A stretch of DNA of 64,000 nucleotides from Deinococcus alpinitundrae (lineage in GTDB: Bacteria; Deinococcota; Deinococci; Deinococcales; Deinococcaceae): positions 62,001 to 126,000 of the forward strand of contig NZ_WXZL01000001.1 in NCBI RefSeq assembly GCF_009982895.1. The letters run 5' to 3'. Positions 7,129 to 15,946 of the stretch are shown here, one piece after another (position 1 is the first letter of the stretch; each line of letters begins with the position of its first letter). The notes under the pieces were generated by a model. It was not told the origin of the DNA, ran no database searches, and was given only the letters and a program-made list of their open reading frames with translations. The position numbers and the translations under genes were made by a program.

Positions 7129-10047
7129 ATGACCATCTCAGAACAAGGGCATACCCAGGCCCCGCTGCCCCGCGTGGGCCAGCGCCTGGGCCGCTACACC
7201 GTGGAGCGCGTCGAGGCGCTGCCCGACACCGCCGCGACCTACGTCGAGCTGCGCCACGACCTCGGCAGCCGCCACATCCACATCGCCCGCGCCGACGAGA
7301 ACGCTGCCTTCGCCGTGACCTTTCCCACCGTGCCCAAAGACAGCACCGGCGTGCCGCACATCCTAGAGCACATCGCCCTAATGGGTTCCAGAAAATACCC
7401 GGTGTCGGACCCGTTCTTCGCTATGATTCCGCGCTCGCTGAACACCTTCATGAACGCCATGACGGCTGCCGACTGGACGACCTACCTGTTCTCGACGCGC
7501 AACCCCAGCGACTTTCAGAACCTGCTGGGGATCTACCTCGACGCCGCCTTCTTCCCGCGCCTCAGCCGCTTCAGCTTTCTGCGCGACGGCCACCGCTTCG
7601 AGAACACCGATCCCGCCGACAAGACAAGCGAACTGAAGATGCAGGGCGTGGTCTACAACGAGATGAAGGGCGCGATGGCCAGCCCCGGCGCGGTGATGTA
7701 CAAAGCGCTCGGCAAGGCCCTCTACCCCGATCTGACCTACGCCAACAACTCCGGCGGCGAACCGGCCAACATCCCCGAGTTGACCCACGACGCCCTCAAG
7801 GCCTTCCACGCGGCGCACTACCACCCGTCGAACGCCTTTTTCTACAGCTACGGGCAGCTGCCGCTCACCGACTTACTCGGCACCATTGAGCGGGAGGTGA
7901 TGAGTCAGTTCGGGCCGAACGAACTCGACGTGCAGATTCCCGACCAGCCCAATTTTGAGTCGCCGCGCCGCCAGGAGGTGCGCTACCCCTCGACCGACCG
8001 TGAGCGCGGCGCGCAGGTGGTGGTGGCCTGGAAGGTGACGCCGACCTACCAGGCCTACGACAACCTCAAGTGGAGCGTGCTGAGTGAGGTGCTGCTGGGC
8101 AACCCGGCGGCTCCCCTCTACAAGCCGCTGATCGACTCGGGGCTGGGCAGCGCCCTGGCCGACGGCAGCGGCTACCACGACAACTTCCGCGAGGCGGCCT
8201 TCGGTGCGGGCCTCAAGGGGCTGAGCGCCGAGAACGCGCCCAAGGTGGAGGCGCTGGTGCTGGAGACCCTGGCCCAGATCGAGCGCGAAGGGCTGGACGA
8301 CGAACTGATCGACAGCGCCCTGCATCAGTTCGAGATCGCCCAGCGGGAAGTCAGCAACGCGGGCACGCCCTACGCTCTCAAGCTGCTGTTCGCGGTGGTC
8401 AATCCCTGGCTCTACGGCGGCGACCCGGTGGCGAGCCTGAACCTGGCCGCCGAACTGGAAAAACTCAGCGCCGAGCGCAAAGCGGGCCGGGTTTTCGAGC
8501 CGATGATTCGTCAGTGGCTGCTGGAGAACCCCCACCGCGTGACGCTGACCTTGACGCCCGACCCGGCCATGCAAGACCAACAGGCCGAGGCCGAGCGCGC
8601 GATGGTGGCCCGCCTGGGTGCAGGGCTGACCGACGCCGACCGCGCCGCCATCGTCGAGGACGCGCTAGCGCTGCAAAACGCCCCGGCGGACGACCACTCG
8701 CTGCTGCCCAGCCTGGGACTCGACGACGTGACGCTGAGCGTGCCGCGCCCCGCCTACACCCATACGGCGTCGTCCAGCGCCGACCTTTACTGCGCGGCCC
8801 AGCCCACCGGGGGCCTGGTGTACCTGGACGTGCAACTGCCGCTGCCGGAACTGAGTGACGATCAGCTCGATCTGCTGCCCTTCTACGCCTATGCCGTGAC
8901 CCGGAACGGCGCGGCGGACATGGACGAGGTGGCGCTGGCCCGCCGCATCGAGGCCGTGACCGGCGGCATCAGCGCCTCGGCGGGCAAGGGCAGTAGCCCG
9001 GACGACCTGGGGGCTGTTCGCACCAGCCTGACCTTCAGCGGCAAGGCCCTTGCGCGCAACGCGGGCGCACTCGTCGACCTGCTCAGGGCCGTGATCGCCG
9101 AGCCGAAGTTCAGCGACGAGCGCCTCTCGCAGCTGGTCAACCAGCGGGTCGCCGGCATGCGCTCGGGCATCGTCGGCAACGGATCGGCCTACGCCGCCAC
9201 CCTGGCCGGGGCACAGATCAGCCCACTGGAAGCCCTCGACGAACGCCAGGGCGGCTTCACCGCTTTCAAGAGGCTGCAGGCCTGGCAGGCCGGAGGCCAG
9301 TGGGCCGAACTGCGCGCGCGCCTGGAAGATCTCACTGCCGTCATCCTGGCCGCCCGCGCCCGCATCGCCCTGAGTGCCACCGAGAACGATCTGGACCTCG
9401 ACCTCGCCCCGATCGCGGGCCTCTTCGGCGGCACGGCCCGGCAGACCTCCCACCCGGCGCTGGCGCCGCGCACCCCGCAGGCCCGCACCGCCGATACCCC
9501 AGTGGCCTACAACGCCGTCGCCTTTGCCACGGTGCCGTTCGTGCATGCCGACAGTCCGGCTCTACTGGCGCTGAGCAAATTGCTGAGAACCGAGTACCTG
9601 CTCAAGGAACTGCGCGAGAAGGGCGGGGCCTACGGCGGCAGCGCCTCGTTCGATCCGCGCAGCGGCGTGTTCAGTATGAGCAGCTACCGCGACCCGCACA
9701 TCGGGCGCACTTTTGAGGTCTTTTCCGGGGTGGCCGACTTCCTAGGCGGCGAACTGAGTCAGCGCGAGCTGACCGAAGCGCTGCTGAGCGCCAGCCGCCA
9801 GCTCGACCCGCTGCTGAGCGCCGACAGCCTGGCCCGCAGCCGCATCTTCTCTGATCTGGCGGGCTTCAGTGCTGACCTTCAGGAAGACTACAAAGCCCGC
9901 TTGATGCGCGTGACCTTGGACGATCTGCGGCGGGTGCAGGCCACCTACCTGACGCCTTCGCGGGCCGCCTACGCCACCCTGTCGGGCCGCGACCCCAATC
10001 CTGAGACGGCGGCACAGCAGCTGACCTTCGAGGTGCAGAGCATCTAA
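7129..10047 (+). CDS. PreP-like M16C insulinase-family zinc metallopeptidase
   Basis: 972 residues. The inverted zinc motif HILEH lies near residue 90 in TGVPHILEHIALMGS, and the downstream glutamate is in VVYNEMKGAM about 75 residues later. The length and four-domain clamshell match the presequence protease/M16C branch, which degrades peptides up to some tens of residues inside a closed chamber. No signal peptide is seen, so it should act in the cytoplasm. A rho-independent terminator follows at 10071. Confidence 0.93.
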   Translation: MTISEQGHTQAPLPRVGQRLGRYTVERVEALPDTAATYVELRHDLGSRHIHIARADENAAFAVTFPTVPKDSTGVPHILEHIALMGSRKYPVSDPFFAMIPRSLNTFMNAMTAADWTTYLFSTRNPSDFQNLLGIYLDAAFFPRLSRFSFLRDGHRFENTDPADKTSELKMQGVVYNEMKGAMASPGAVMYKALGKALYPDLTYANNSGGEPANIPELTHDALKAFHAAHYHPSNAFFYSYGQLPLTDLLGTIEREVMSQFGPNELDVQIPDQPNFESPRRQEVRYPSTDRERGAQVVVAWKVTPTYQAYDNLKWSVLSEVLLGNPAAPLYKPLIDSGLGSALADGSGYHDNFREAAFGAGLKGLSAENAPKVEALVLETLAQIEREGLDDELIDSALHQFEIAQREVSNAGTPYALKLLFAVVNPWLYGGDPVASLNLAAELEKLSAERKAGRVFEPMIRQWLLENPHRVTLTLTPDPAMQDQQAEAERAMVARLGAGLTDADRAAIVEDALALQNAPADDHSLLPSLGLDDVTLSVPRPAYTHTASSSADLYCAAQPTGGLVYLDVQLPLPELSDDQLDLLPFYAYAVTRNGAADMDEVALARRIEAVTGGISASAGKGSSPDDLGAVRTSLTFSGKALARNAGALVDLLRAVIAEPKFSDERLSQLVNQRVAGMRSGIVGNGSAYAATLAGAQISPLEALDERQGGFTAFKRLQAWQAGGQWAELRARLEDLTAVILAARARIALSATENDLDLDLAPIAGLFGGTARQTSHPALAPRTPQARTADTPVAYNAVAFATVPFVHADSPALLALSKLLRTEYLLKELREKGGAYGGSASFDPRSGVFSMSSYRDPHIGRTFEVFSGVADFLGGELSQRELTEALLSASRQLDPLLSADSLARSRIFSDLAGFSADLQEDYKARLMRVTLDDLRRVQATYLTPSRAAYATLSGRDPNPETAAQQLTFEVQSI

Positions 10048-10070
10048 CCGCTGCACCGTAGTTGCCCGGA

Positions 10071-10100
10071 CCCTGACCCGTGCCCGGCGGTCAGGGTTTT
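10071..10100 (+). terminator. rho-independent terminator after the M16C peptidase
   Basis: CCCTGACC (10071-10078) pairs with GGTCAGGG (10089-10096), an eight-base stem with a ten-base loop, followed by TTTT. Confidence 0.8.
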
Positions 10101-10213
10101 CGCTGCCAACAGTCCTAGCTTCAAGAAGTAAACCCCTTCGAAAAAAAGAGTAGAGTAAATCCGGAGATCCACTCCAACGCCCCGAGCCTCTCACCCTTCT
10201 TTCAGGAGACCGT

Positions 10214-10792
10214 ATGCTCAAGCTCGCCATCATCATCAGCAGCACCCGCGCCACCCGCTTTGCCGACAAGCCGACCAAATGGGTCAAGGACATCGCCGAC
10301 CAGCGCAGCGACGCCGCATTCGAGGTGCTCGACCTGCGCGATTTTCCGATGCCGTTTTTCGACGAGGTGGCCTCGAACGCTTGGGCACCCACCACCAACG
10401 AGGTCGCGGTGCGCTGGCAGAAGAAGCTGGCCGAGTTCGACGGCTACATCTTCATCACGGCGGAGTACAACCACGCGCCCACCGGCGTGCTGAAAAATGC
10501 CCTGGACTACGCCTACCCCGAGTGGAACAAGAAGCCTGCCGCCTTCGTCGGCTACGGTTCGGTGGGCGCGGCGCGGGCCATCGAGCAGCTGCGCCTCATC
10601 GCTGTGGAGCTTCAGATGGCCCCGATTCGCACCGGCGTCCACATCCAGGGAGCCGACTTCATGGGAGCTTGGCAGCAGGGCGCAGCGCTCGAAGACATGG
10701 CCCACCTGCAACCCGGTGTGGAGGCGCTTCTCGACGAACTCGTCTGGTGGGCGGCGGCCCTCAAGATCGCCCGCGAGGCCCACAACGCTTAA
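10214..10792 (+). CDS. NADPH-dependent FMN reductase family protein
   Basis: 192 residues with a clear Shine-Dalgarno (AGGAG, eight bases before the ATG), unlike many leaderless neighbours. The flavodoxin-like fold shows an N-terminal strand with the FMN phosphate loop (IIISSTRATRFADKP), the family motif FITAEYNHAPTGVLKNALDY (about 78-97) and GYGSVGAARAIEQLRL. Such enzymes reduce flavins, quinones or azo compounds using NAD(P)H in the cytoplasm. It stands alone, flanked by terminators on both sides. The substrate is unknown. Confidence 0.9.
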   Translation: MLKLAIIISSTRATRFADKPTKWVKDIADQRSDAAFEVLDLRDFPMPFFDEVASNAWAPTTNEVAVRWQKKLAEFDGYIFITAEYNHAPTGVLKNALDYAYPEWNKKPAAFVGYGSVGAARAIEQLRLIAVELQMAPIRTGVHIQGADFMGAWQQGAALEDMAHLQPGVEALLDELVWWAAALKIAREAHNA

Positions 10793-10818
10793 ACTCCACA
10801 GCACAGAGAAGCCCTTAG

Positions 10819-10859
10819 ACCGCCACCGCTGCCCCTATACGCTCGCGGGGGCGGTTTTT
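10819..10859 (+). terminator. probable terminator after the FMN reductase
   Basis: ACCGCC (10819-10824) can pair with GGCGGT (10850-10855), with an alternative inner pairing of GCCCC and GGGGC, followed by a run of T. Confidence 0.55.
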
Positions 10860-10876
10860 GTCCTGGCCCGGCGCAC

Positions 10877-10882
10877 TATCTT
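10877..10882 (+). promoter_or_regulatory. -10 box (TATCTT) of the MNT-HEPN gene
   Basis: TATCTT lies six bases before the ATG at 10889, directly after the upstream terminator, so the gene appears to be a single-gene transcript without a leader. Confidence 0.55.
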
Positions 10883-10888
10883 GGGAGC

Positions 10889-11578
10889 ATGACCGCGCCG
10901 CACTTCAAGGAAGTTCGTCCAGACCTCACCACCGTCCTGAGCCTGATCCGCGAGCGCGAGGAGGAGTGGCAGGCGCTGGGCGTCACGCGGGTGCGGGTCT
11001 TCGGCTCGGTGGCGCGCCAGGAAGCCGGGGCCGAGTCGGATGTGGATGTGCTGCTCGATTTCGCGCCGGGAGCCGGACTGCTCACCCTGGCCCGTGCCCG
11101 CGAGTTTTTCGAACGGCTGCTGGGTCACCGCACCGATGCCGTGACCGAGGCGGCCCTCAAGCCGCCCCTGAAACGCGAGGTCCTGCTCGACGCCGTGGAC
11201 GCGCGAAAGCCGCAGCTGCACCCGCCGCGAGACAGCCGCAAGCGGTGGAAATGGCGGATTCACGAACTGCTCTCCGACATCGCCGCTCTGCGAAGCTACA
11301 CCGCGCCGCACACCCTGGAGAGCTTCGCCGCCGACCCGCTGCACTTTGACGCCGTGCTGCTACGGCTACTCAGAATCGGCGAGGGCACCAAGTACCTGCC
11401 CCAGCGTCTGCAAGACCTTCATCCCGAAGTGCCGTGGGCCACCCTGCGCGACGTGCGCAATCTGGTCGCCCACGATTATTTCGGCCTCGACCCGGCACTG
11501 GTATGGGTGAGCGCCACTCGCGAGTTCCCCGCACTGCGGCCCCTACTCCAAGAGATGGCCGGGGAGGGCGAGGAGTGA
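10889..11578 (+). CDS. fused MNT nucleotidyltransferase-HEPN protein (MntA/HepT-like)
   Basis: 229 residues in one uninterrupted frame. Residues 1-105 are a minimal nucleotidyltransferase with GS at 39-40 and DVD at 51-53 (GSx10DxD) and a third Asp near 83. Residues 112-229 are a HEPN domain with R190, H195 and Y197 in RNLVAHDY, exactly the Rx4HxY motif. In known HepT/MntA systems these are two genes: HepT is an RNase toxin and MntA attaches AMP to the tyrosine of Rx4HxY to silence it. Here both halves keep their active residues in one chain, so the toxin could be permanently tethered to its inhibitor. An alternative is a nucleotidyltransferase with HEPN used only for substrate binding. Confidence 0.85.
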   Translation: MTAPHFKEVRPDLTTVLSLIREREEEWQALGVTRVRVFGSVARQEAGAESDVDVLLDFAPGAGLLTLARAREFFERLLGHRTDAVTEAALKPPLKREVLLDAVDARKPQLHPPRDSRKRWKWRIHELLSDIAALRSYTAPHTLESFAADPLHFDAVLLRLLRIGEGTKYLPQRLQDLHPEVPWATLRDVRNLVAHDYFGLDPALVWVSATREFPALRPLLQEMAGEGEE

Positions 11579-11655
11579 GGGCCAAGCAGCAGAGAAGCCG
11601 CACCTGACCAAGCCCAGCTAAAGGCCAGTGACCCACGCGTCTCAGCCGGGCGCAT

Positions 11656-11661
11656 TACCAT
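11656..11661 (+). promoter_or_regulatory. -10 box (TACCAT) of the DUF697-like gene
   Basis: TACCAT ends six bases before the ATG at 11668. Confidence 0.5.
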
Positions 11662-11667
11662 AGCGGC

Positions 11668-12318
11668 ATGCTCCCGCTTCTCAAGCAGGTTCTCGACAAC
11701 TTCAACTTTGACATCGACCCCGAAAAATCCCGTGAGGAAAACGGCGAGGACGTGATTCGCAACGCCGCCCTGCTCACCGGCGCGGTGGCCGTGGAGCCGC
11801 TGCCGTTTGCCGATCTGCTCTTGATCACGCCGCTGCAAATCAAGATGGTGCTGCACATCGGCAAGATTCACGGCTTCGAGATCAGCGCCGAGCGCGCCCG
11901 CGAGATCATTCAGGAACTCGGCGCGACGATTGCCTACGGGATGCTGGCCCGCCAGGTCATGCGCGGACTGGCGAAGTTGGCCCTACCGGTGGTGGGCGGC
12001 CTGATCACCGCGCCCGCTGTCTACGGCTGGACCTACGCCCTGGGCAGGCTGGCCGAGCAGTATTTCGAGCAAAAGCGCCTGGGCTTGCCGTTCGATCAGC
12101 ACCAGCGCTCACAGGTGGTGCAGGAAGCCCGGAAGAAGACCAAGAACATCCTGCCCACCGCCAGCGATTTCTCCGACCTCGCCTCGGAGTTGCGCCGCCG
12201 CGCCGAGGAGCGCAGCAAGGCGCAGCCGGGCAGCGACAAAACAGTGGACGCCGCGCCTGTTGACCTCAACAAAGACAGAACCAGCGACAGCAAACCGGAT
12301 CAGACGAAGCTGAACTGA
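11668..12318 (+). CDS. DUF697/YcjF-like protein
   Basis: 216 residues. The region 30-135 ([40 protein letters not shown], then a Gly/Ala-rich hydrophobic helix pair) matches the DUF697 family, membrane-associated helical domains often found next to or fused with GTPases. The C-terminal 60 residues are charged and disordered by composition. No GTPase gene is adjacent. The biological role is not known. Confidence 0.75.
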   Translation: MLPLLKQVLDNFNFDIDPEKSREENGEDVIRNAALLTGAVAVEPLPFADLLLITPLQIKMVLHIGKIHGFEISAERAREIIQELGATIAYGMLARQVMRGLAKLALPVVGGLITAPAVYGWTYALGRLAEQYFEQKRLGLPFDQHQRSQVVQEARKKTKNILPTASDFSDLASELRRRAEERSKAQPGSDKTVDAAPVDLNKDRTSDSKPDQTKLN

Positions 12319-12491
12319 TCGGGACCGCGCTTCTTTCCGACGCACCCGAGAAAGCGTTTAATGGCTCTGCAACTCACTGTGAGCAGTCGCTGTAGAGGGT
12401 GAATCTGTCCTTTAAGGATGACTGCCCGCCAAGTCGGAGTTCACCGGCTCCACGAAACGGTTCGAGTCGGTGTCCGTGTGGCCTGAAGCCC

Positions 12492-13265
12492 TCAGCGTTC
12501 CAGCAGATAAAACGCCTGCTCGCCCCGGCGCAGCAGATCGGTGACGGCGTAGCCCGAAGCGAGGTAGTGGCTCAGCGCCTCCCGCAGGGCCAGCCGCCAG
12601 GCCAGCGGCAGCGGGTCAGGCAGCGAGGCAGCGTCGAGCGGCACTTCGGCCAGCAGCCGGGGCGCGTCAGCGCTCAGCTCGGGTACACCGGGAGCCTGGC
12701 CCCGCGCCGAAAGCACCAGCACGCCGCTGGGCGCGGGCGTCACTGCCGGGGCAAACGTTTCAGTCAGCGTCCACTCCACCATCAGGCGGTCGGCGGGCAG
12801 CGACGCCGAGACGTACCATTCCGGGTGATACGACACTGCCCGCGCGCCCAGCTTGCCCAGGTTGAAACGGGCGTTGCGGGTCACCAGCGGATCGAAGGTC
12901 CAGGTGATTCGGTCCAAGTTCATCTGACGCACGCGCTGGGCCTGGTGCTGCTTGAGGGCCAGCGCCGCTCCCGAGCCGCGCCACTCGGGCCGCAGCGCCA
13001 GCATGTGCGAGTGGTGCCAGACGCGGCCCTCACGGTACGCCGGAAAGCCGTACACGAAGCCGAACGCCTCGCCGCCCACTTCACCGGAAGGCGTGGCCGG
13101 AAAAGCGGCTGCCACCACCCCCCCGACGTGGGCGTGAATGCGAAAGATGTTGCCGGGATGCACCTCGGTCTCCGAGTAGCCCCAGGCAGCCCGCTGGATG
13201 TCTTCGAGGACCTGCATCTCCGGGGCGCTGAAGAGATCGCGGATGACAAAATCGGCAGGACTCAA
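12492..13265 (-). CDS. GNAT-superfamily acetyltransferase-like protein (COG3375 type)
   Basis: 257 residues from a TTG codon at 13265 that has CAGGAGG about 12 bases upstream. FVIRDLFSAPEMQVLEDIQR starts the domain directly, so a later start would truncate it. HSHMLALRPEWRGSGAALAL is the acetyl-CoA-binding motif A, and ITWTFDPLVTRNARFNLGKL is characteristic of the COG3375 branch. The substrate is unknown. It lies 52 bases downstream of the HD-GYP gene on the same strand. Confidence 0.82.
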   Translation of the reverse strand: MSPADFVIRDLFSAPEMQVLEDIQRAAWGYSETEVHPGNIFRIHAHVGGVVAAAFPATPSGEVGGEAFGFVYGFPAYREGRVWHHSHMLALRPEWRGSGAALALKQHQAQRVRQMNLDRITWTFDPLVTRNARFNLGKLGARAVSYHPEWYVSASLPADRLMVEWTLTETFAPAVTPAPSGVLVLSARGQAPGVPELSADAPRLLAEVPLDAASLPDPLPLAWRLALREALSHYLASGYAVTDLLRRGEQAFYLLER

Positions 13266-13317
13266 GCGGCGGCCTCCTGCATCGTCCTGGAGGACCGGTC
13301 AGCCCAGACCACGGCGC

Positions 13318-14502
13318 TCAGGCGCTCTCCGCCGCGGTCTGGGCCGCGATCAGTTCGAAAAAGGCTGCCGTGACCTGCGGGTCGAAATGCTGGCCCGATT
13401 GACGGGCGATTTCGGCACAGGCTTCCTCGTGCGTCCAGGCGGACTTGTAGGACCGAACGCTGATCAGCGCGTCGTACACGTCGCACAGTGCGAAAATCCG
13501 CGCCAGCAGGTGAATCTCCTCGCCGCGCAGCTGGGTGGGATAGCCCTGGCCGTCCCAGCGCTCGTGGTGCTGGCTCACCACCGCCAGGGCAGCGGGCGGC
13601 AAAAAGCCCAGGGTGCTGGCGAACTGGTGGCCGAACGCGGCGTGGGCGCGCATCAGCGTGAACTCCTCCTCGTTGAGCTTGCCGGGTTTGTGCAAAATCG
13701 AGTCGGCGATGGCGATCTTGCCGATGTCGTGCAGATAAGCGCCCCAGCGCAGCGCCTGGGCATCGGCTTCACTGAGCTCAAAACGCCCGGCGAGCTGGCT
13801 GGCCATCCGCGTTACCCGGTCGGTGTGGCCCTGGGTTTCGCGGTCACGGGTTTCGAGCGCCAGTCCCAGTGCCCGCAGCGCCGCCTCACGCGCTGAGGCC
13901 GCCTGCTCCTCCGCTGCTAGCCGGGCCATCAGGGCAGCGATGGTGCCCACCACGCTGCTAAAGAGCCGCACCTCCTCCTCGCTCCAGGCGTGGAGCACGA
14001 AGGTATGCATCAGGAAAGCGCCGAGCAGCTGGCCATCCATGCCCAGCACCGGGGCGGCAGCCAGGCTGGCGACCCCCAGTTCGGGAAAACCCGCCGTCTG
14101 CGGCTGCAAGGCCACGTCATCGAAGAACATCGGCGTGCGGCGGCTGTAAAGGGCCTGCATCAGTGGGGTGTCGGCGGGCAGACCGTGGGCGGCGATGGCC
14201 TGCATGCCCGGCGTGTCGGGCAATTCACCCGACGCCGCCCGCACCTGATAGATCAGGGGCGTCGGCTGCAACAGTTCGGGCGGGCTGCCGAGCGGTGAGG
14301 TGGGCGTGGCGATCTGAAAATACGCCGCGCCCACCGCTGCCGTGGAGCTGATCAGGGCGTCGAGTGTCGGCACCACCCCCGAGCCGAGATCTGTGGCTTG
14401 CAGGGCAATGTGAATCAGGGTGAGCACGTTCTGGGCCATCAAATCGCGGCGGTCCAGCGGATCGGGCGAGAGGAAGGTCGGGGGACTTGTTTCGGTGTTC
14501 AT
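13318..14502 (-). CDS. GAF-HD-GYP domain cyclic-di-GMP phosphodiesterase
   Basis: 394 residues from the ATG at 14502, with a GGAG about 12 bases upstream; an in-frame start at 14610 adds a doubtful extension. An N-terminal GAF sensor (about 20-190, with ASLAAAPVLGMDGQLLGAFL) is joined by a short helix to an HD-GYP domain (about 205-385). The metal-binding HD is in GAYLHDIGKIAIADSILHKP and the second signature is HHERWDGQGYP. HD-GYP enzymes cleave cyclic di-GMP. There is no membrane segment, so the GAF domain probably senses an internal ligand. It may be co-transcribed with the acetyltransferase downstream. Confidence 0.92.
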   Translation of the reverse strand: MNTETSPPTFLSPDPLDRRDLMAQNVLTLIHIALQATDLGSGVVPTLDALISSTAAVGAAYFQIATPTSPLGSPPELLQPTPLIYQVRAASGELPDTPGMQAIAAHGLPADTPLMQALYSRRTPMFFDDVALQPQTAGFPELGVASLAAAPVLGMDGQLLGAFLMHTFVLHAWSEEEVRLFSSVVGTIAALMARLAAEEQAASAREAALRALGLALETRDRETQGHTDRVTRMASQLAGRFELSEADAQALRWGAYLHDIGKIAIADSILHKPGKLNEEEFTLMRAHAAFGHQFASTLGFLPPAALAVVSQHHERWDGQGYPTQLRGEEIHLLARIFALCDVYDALISVRSYKSAWTHEEACAEIARQSGQHFDPQVTAAFFELIAAQTAAESA

Positions 14503-14695
14503 GTGCGTGACTCCAGGGGCACGGCCCAGCAAGCACGAGAGCAGCGTTCGGTGCAGCGGCGACGCTCCAGGCCATGCGGAATTTCTCTCATTCTCCCCCG
14601 GCGTTGGCACATTTTCATGACAGTGCGTTCATGTAAACCCCTCTGATCCGGTTCCAAGCCTGATCTTCCGAAATCCGGGCTTCCGACGTCGGCTC

Positions 14696-15934
14696 TCAGG
14701 AAGCGGTAAGCGCGGCCCGGAGTGCCCGCAGCAAGCCGTCCGGGTCCGGCGTCTGGCCCTGCGCCACGTCCGGCTTACCGCCCCCCTGACCGCCCGACAC
14801 CGCCAGCGCCTGCCGCAGCACCTCGCCCGCGTGCAGACCCGGCGGGGTGCCCAGGCCGACTTTCCCACCCGGCGCAGTAACGAGCAGCACTTCTCCGGCA
14901 GGCACGGCGCTCAGGGCGATGGGCAGCGAGGCCGGGTCCGTCAGGCTCAGCACGCGCAGCCGCCACGCACCCAGCTCTTCGACGGGCGCGGCGGCCAGAT
15001 CGTGGCGCAGCAGCGCTGAACGCAGCGCTGAGCGTTGCGCCTCGCCGTCTCGCTGGGACGAGCGCAGCGCCTCCACCCGCGCCGTCAGGTCGCTGGGGCC
15101 AGCGCTGAAAGTCGCGGCCAGCGCCCTAGCCGCCTGGTAGGTGTCGGCCAGCCGCTCGGCGGCGGCCTCGCCCGCCATAAAAACCACGCGGGTCAGCCCA
15201 CCTTTGATGCGCTCGGTCCGCAGCACCGTCACCGGCCCGGCCATCGCCGCCCAGGGCACATGCAGGCCGCCGCAGGCGCTCACGTCGAAGAACAGCGGCC
15301 CGTCTGCTGCTCCAGTTTCAGCCTCGAAGATGACCAGCCGCACCGTGCCGGTGACCTTGGTGCTGCGTCGCAGAGGGTAGCGGGCAAGCTCTGTTTCGGG
15401 AACTTCCACCGTGCGGAGTTTGAGGGGGGTTCGTCCCAGCGTTTCCCGCAAGAGCGTTTCGGCGGCCTGGGCGTCAGCGTCCGTCGGCTGGCCTGCCAGG
15501 TCGATGGTACATTCGGCGTTGCGCATGCCGACTGCCGCCACCGCGAACCGGGAATCAAGGCGGAAAAACGCCTGGGCCAGCAGATGCTCGCCGCTGTGGC
15601 GCTGCATATTGTGCCAGCGGGTCCGGGCGTCCACCACGCCGCGCACCGCCGCCCCCACTTCCGGCACATCGCCGCTGAGGGTGTGCCAGATGACGCCGCT
15701 TGCCTTGTCGGCCTTGTCCTTCTGGGTGTCGGTCACCTGCGCCTCGCCCCCGGCCCAGGTGAGGTCGCCCACGTCGGCATTCTGACCGCCGCCCTCCGGA
15801 TAAAAGGCGCTGGCGCTGAGAGCGACCCGGTTGCTCCCAGACGGACCGACCTCTACCTGGGTCACCAGGGCCGTGAAGGTCAGTTCAGCTGGAGCGGCGT
15901 AATAGAGCGGCTGGGTGGGAATCGGCAGGATCAT
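14696..15934 (-). CDS. alanyl-tRNA editing protein, AlaX-long type with DHHA1 domain
   Basis: 412 residues. An AlaRS-like editing core carries the zinc ligands HSGEH (H113, H117) and the CGGLH pair near residues 221-225; SAFYPEGGGQ near 43-51 is the typical AlaX start. The C-terminal part (about 300-412) with GGKVGLGTP and GGQGGGKPDVAQG is a DHHA1 domain. These proteins hydrolyse Ser-tRNA(Ala) or Gly-tRNA(Ala) in trans. Translation begins ten bases after the previous gene's stop, and that stop codon TAA is the first half of a TAAACT box. Confidence 0.92.
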   Translation of the reverse strand: MILPIPTQPLYYAAPAELTFTALVTQVEVGPSGSNRVALSASAFYPEGGGQNADVGDLTWAGGEAQVTDTQKDKADKASGVIWHTLSGDVPEVGAAVRGVVDARTRWHNMQRHSGEHLLAQAFFRLDSRFAVAAVGMRNAECTIDLAGQPTDADAQAAETLLRETLGRTPLKLRTVEVPETELARYPLRRSTKVTGTVRLVIFEAETGAADGPLFFDVSACGGLHVPWAAMAGPVTVLRTERIKGGLTRVVFMAGEAAAERLADTYQAARALAATFSAGPSDLTARVEALRSSQRDGEAQRSALRSALLRHDLAAAPVEELGAWRLRVLSLTDPASLPIALSAVPAGEVLLVTAPGGKVGLGTPPGLHAGEVLRQALAVSGGQGGGKPDVAQGQTPDPDGLLRALRAALTAS

Positions 15935-15940
15935 ACGCTC

Positions 15941-15946
15941 AGTTTA
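15941..15946 (-). promoter_or_regulatory. -10 box (TAAACT) overlapping an upstream stop codon
   Basis: Reading the minus strand, TAAACT ends six bases before the AlaX start at 15934. Its TAA is the stop codon of the upstream GNAT gene. Confidence 0.55.
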
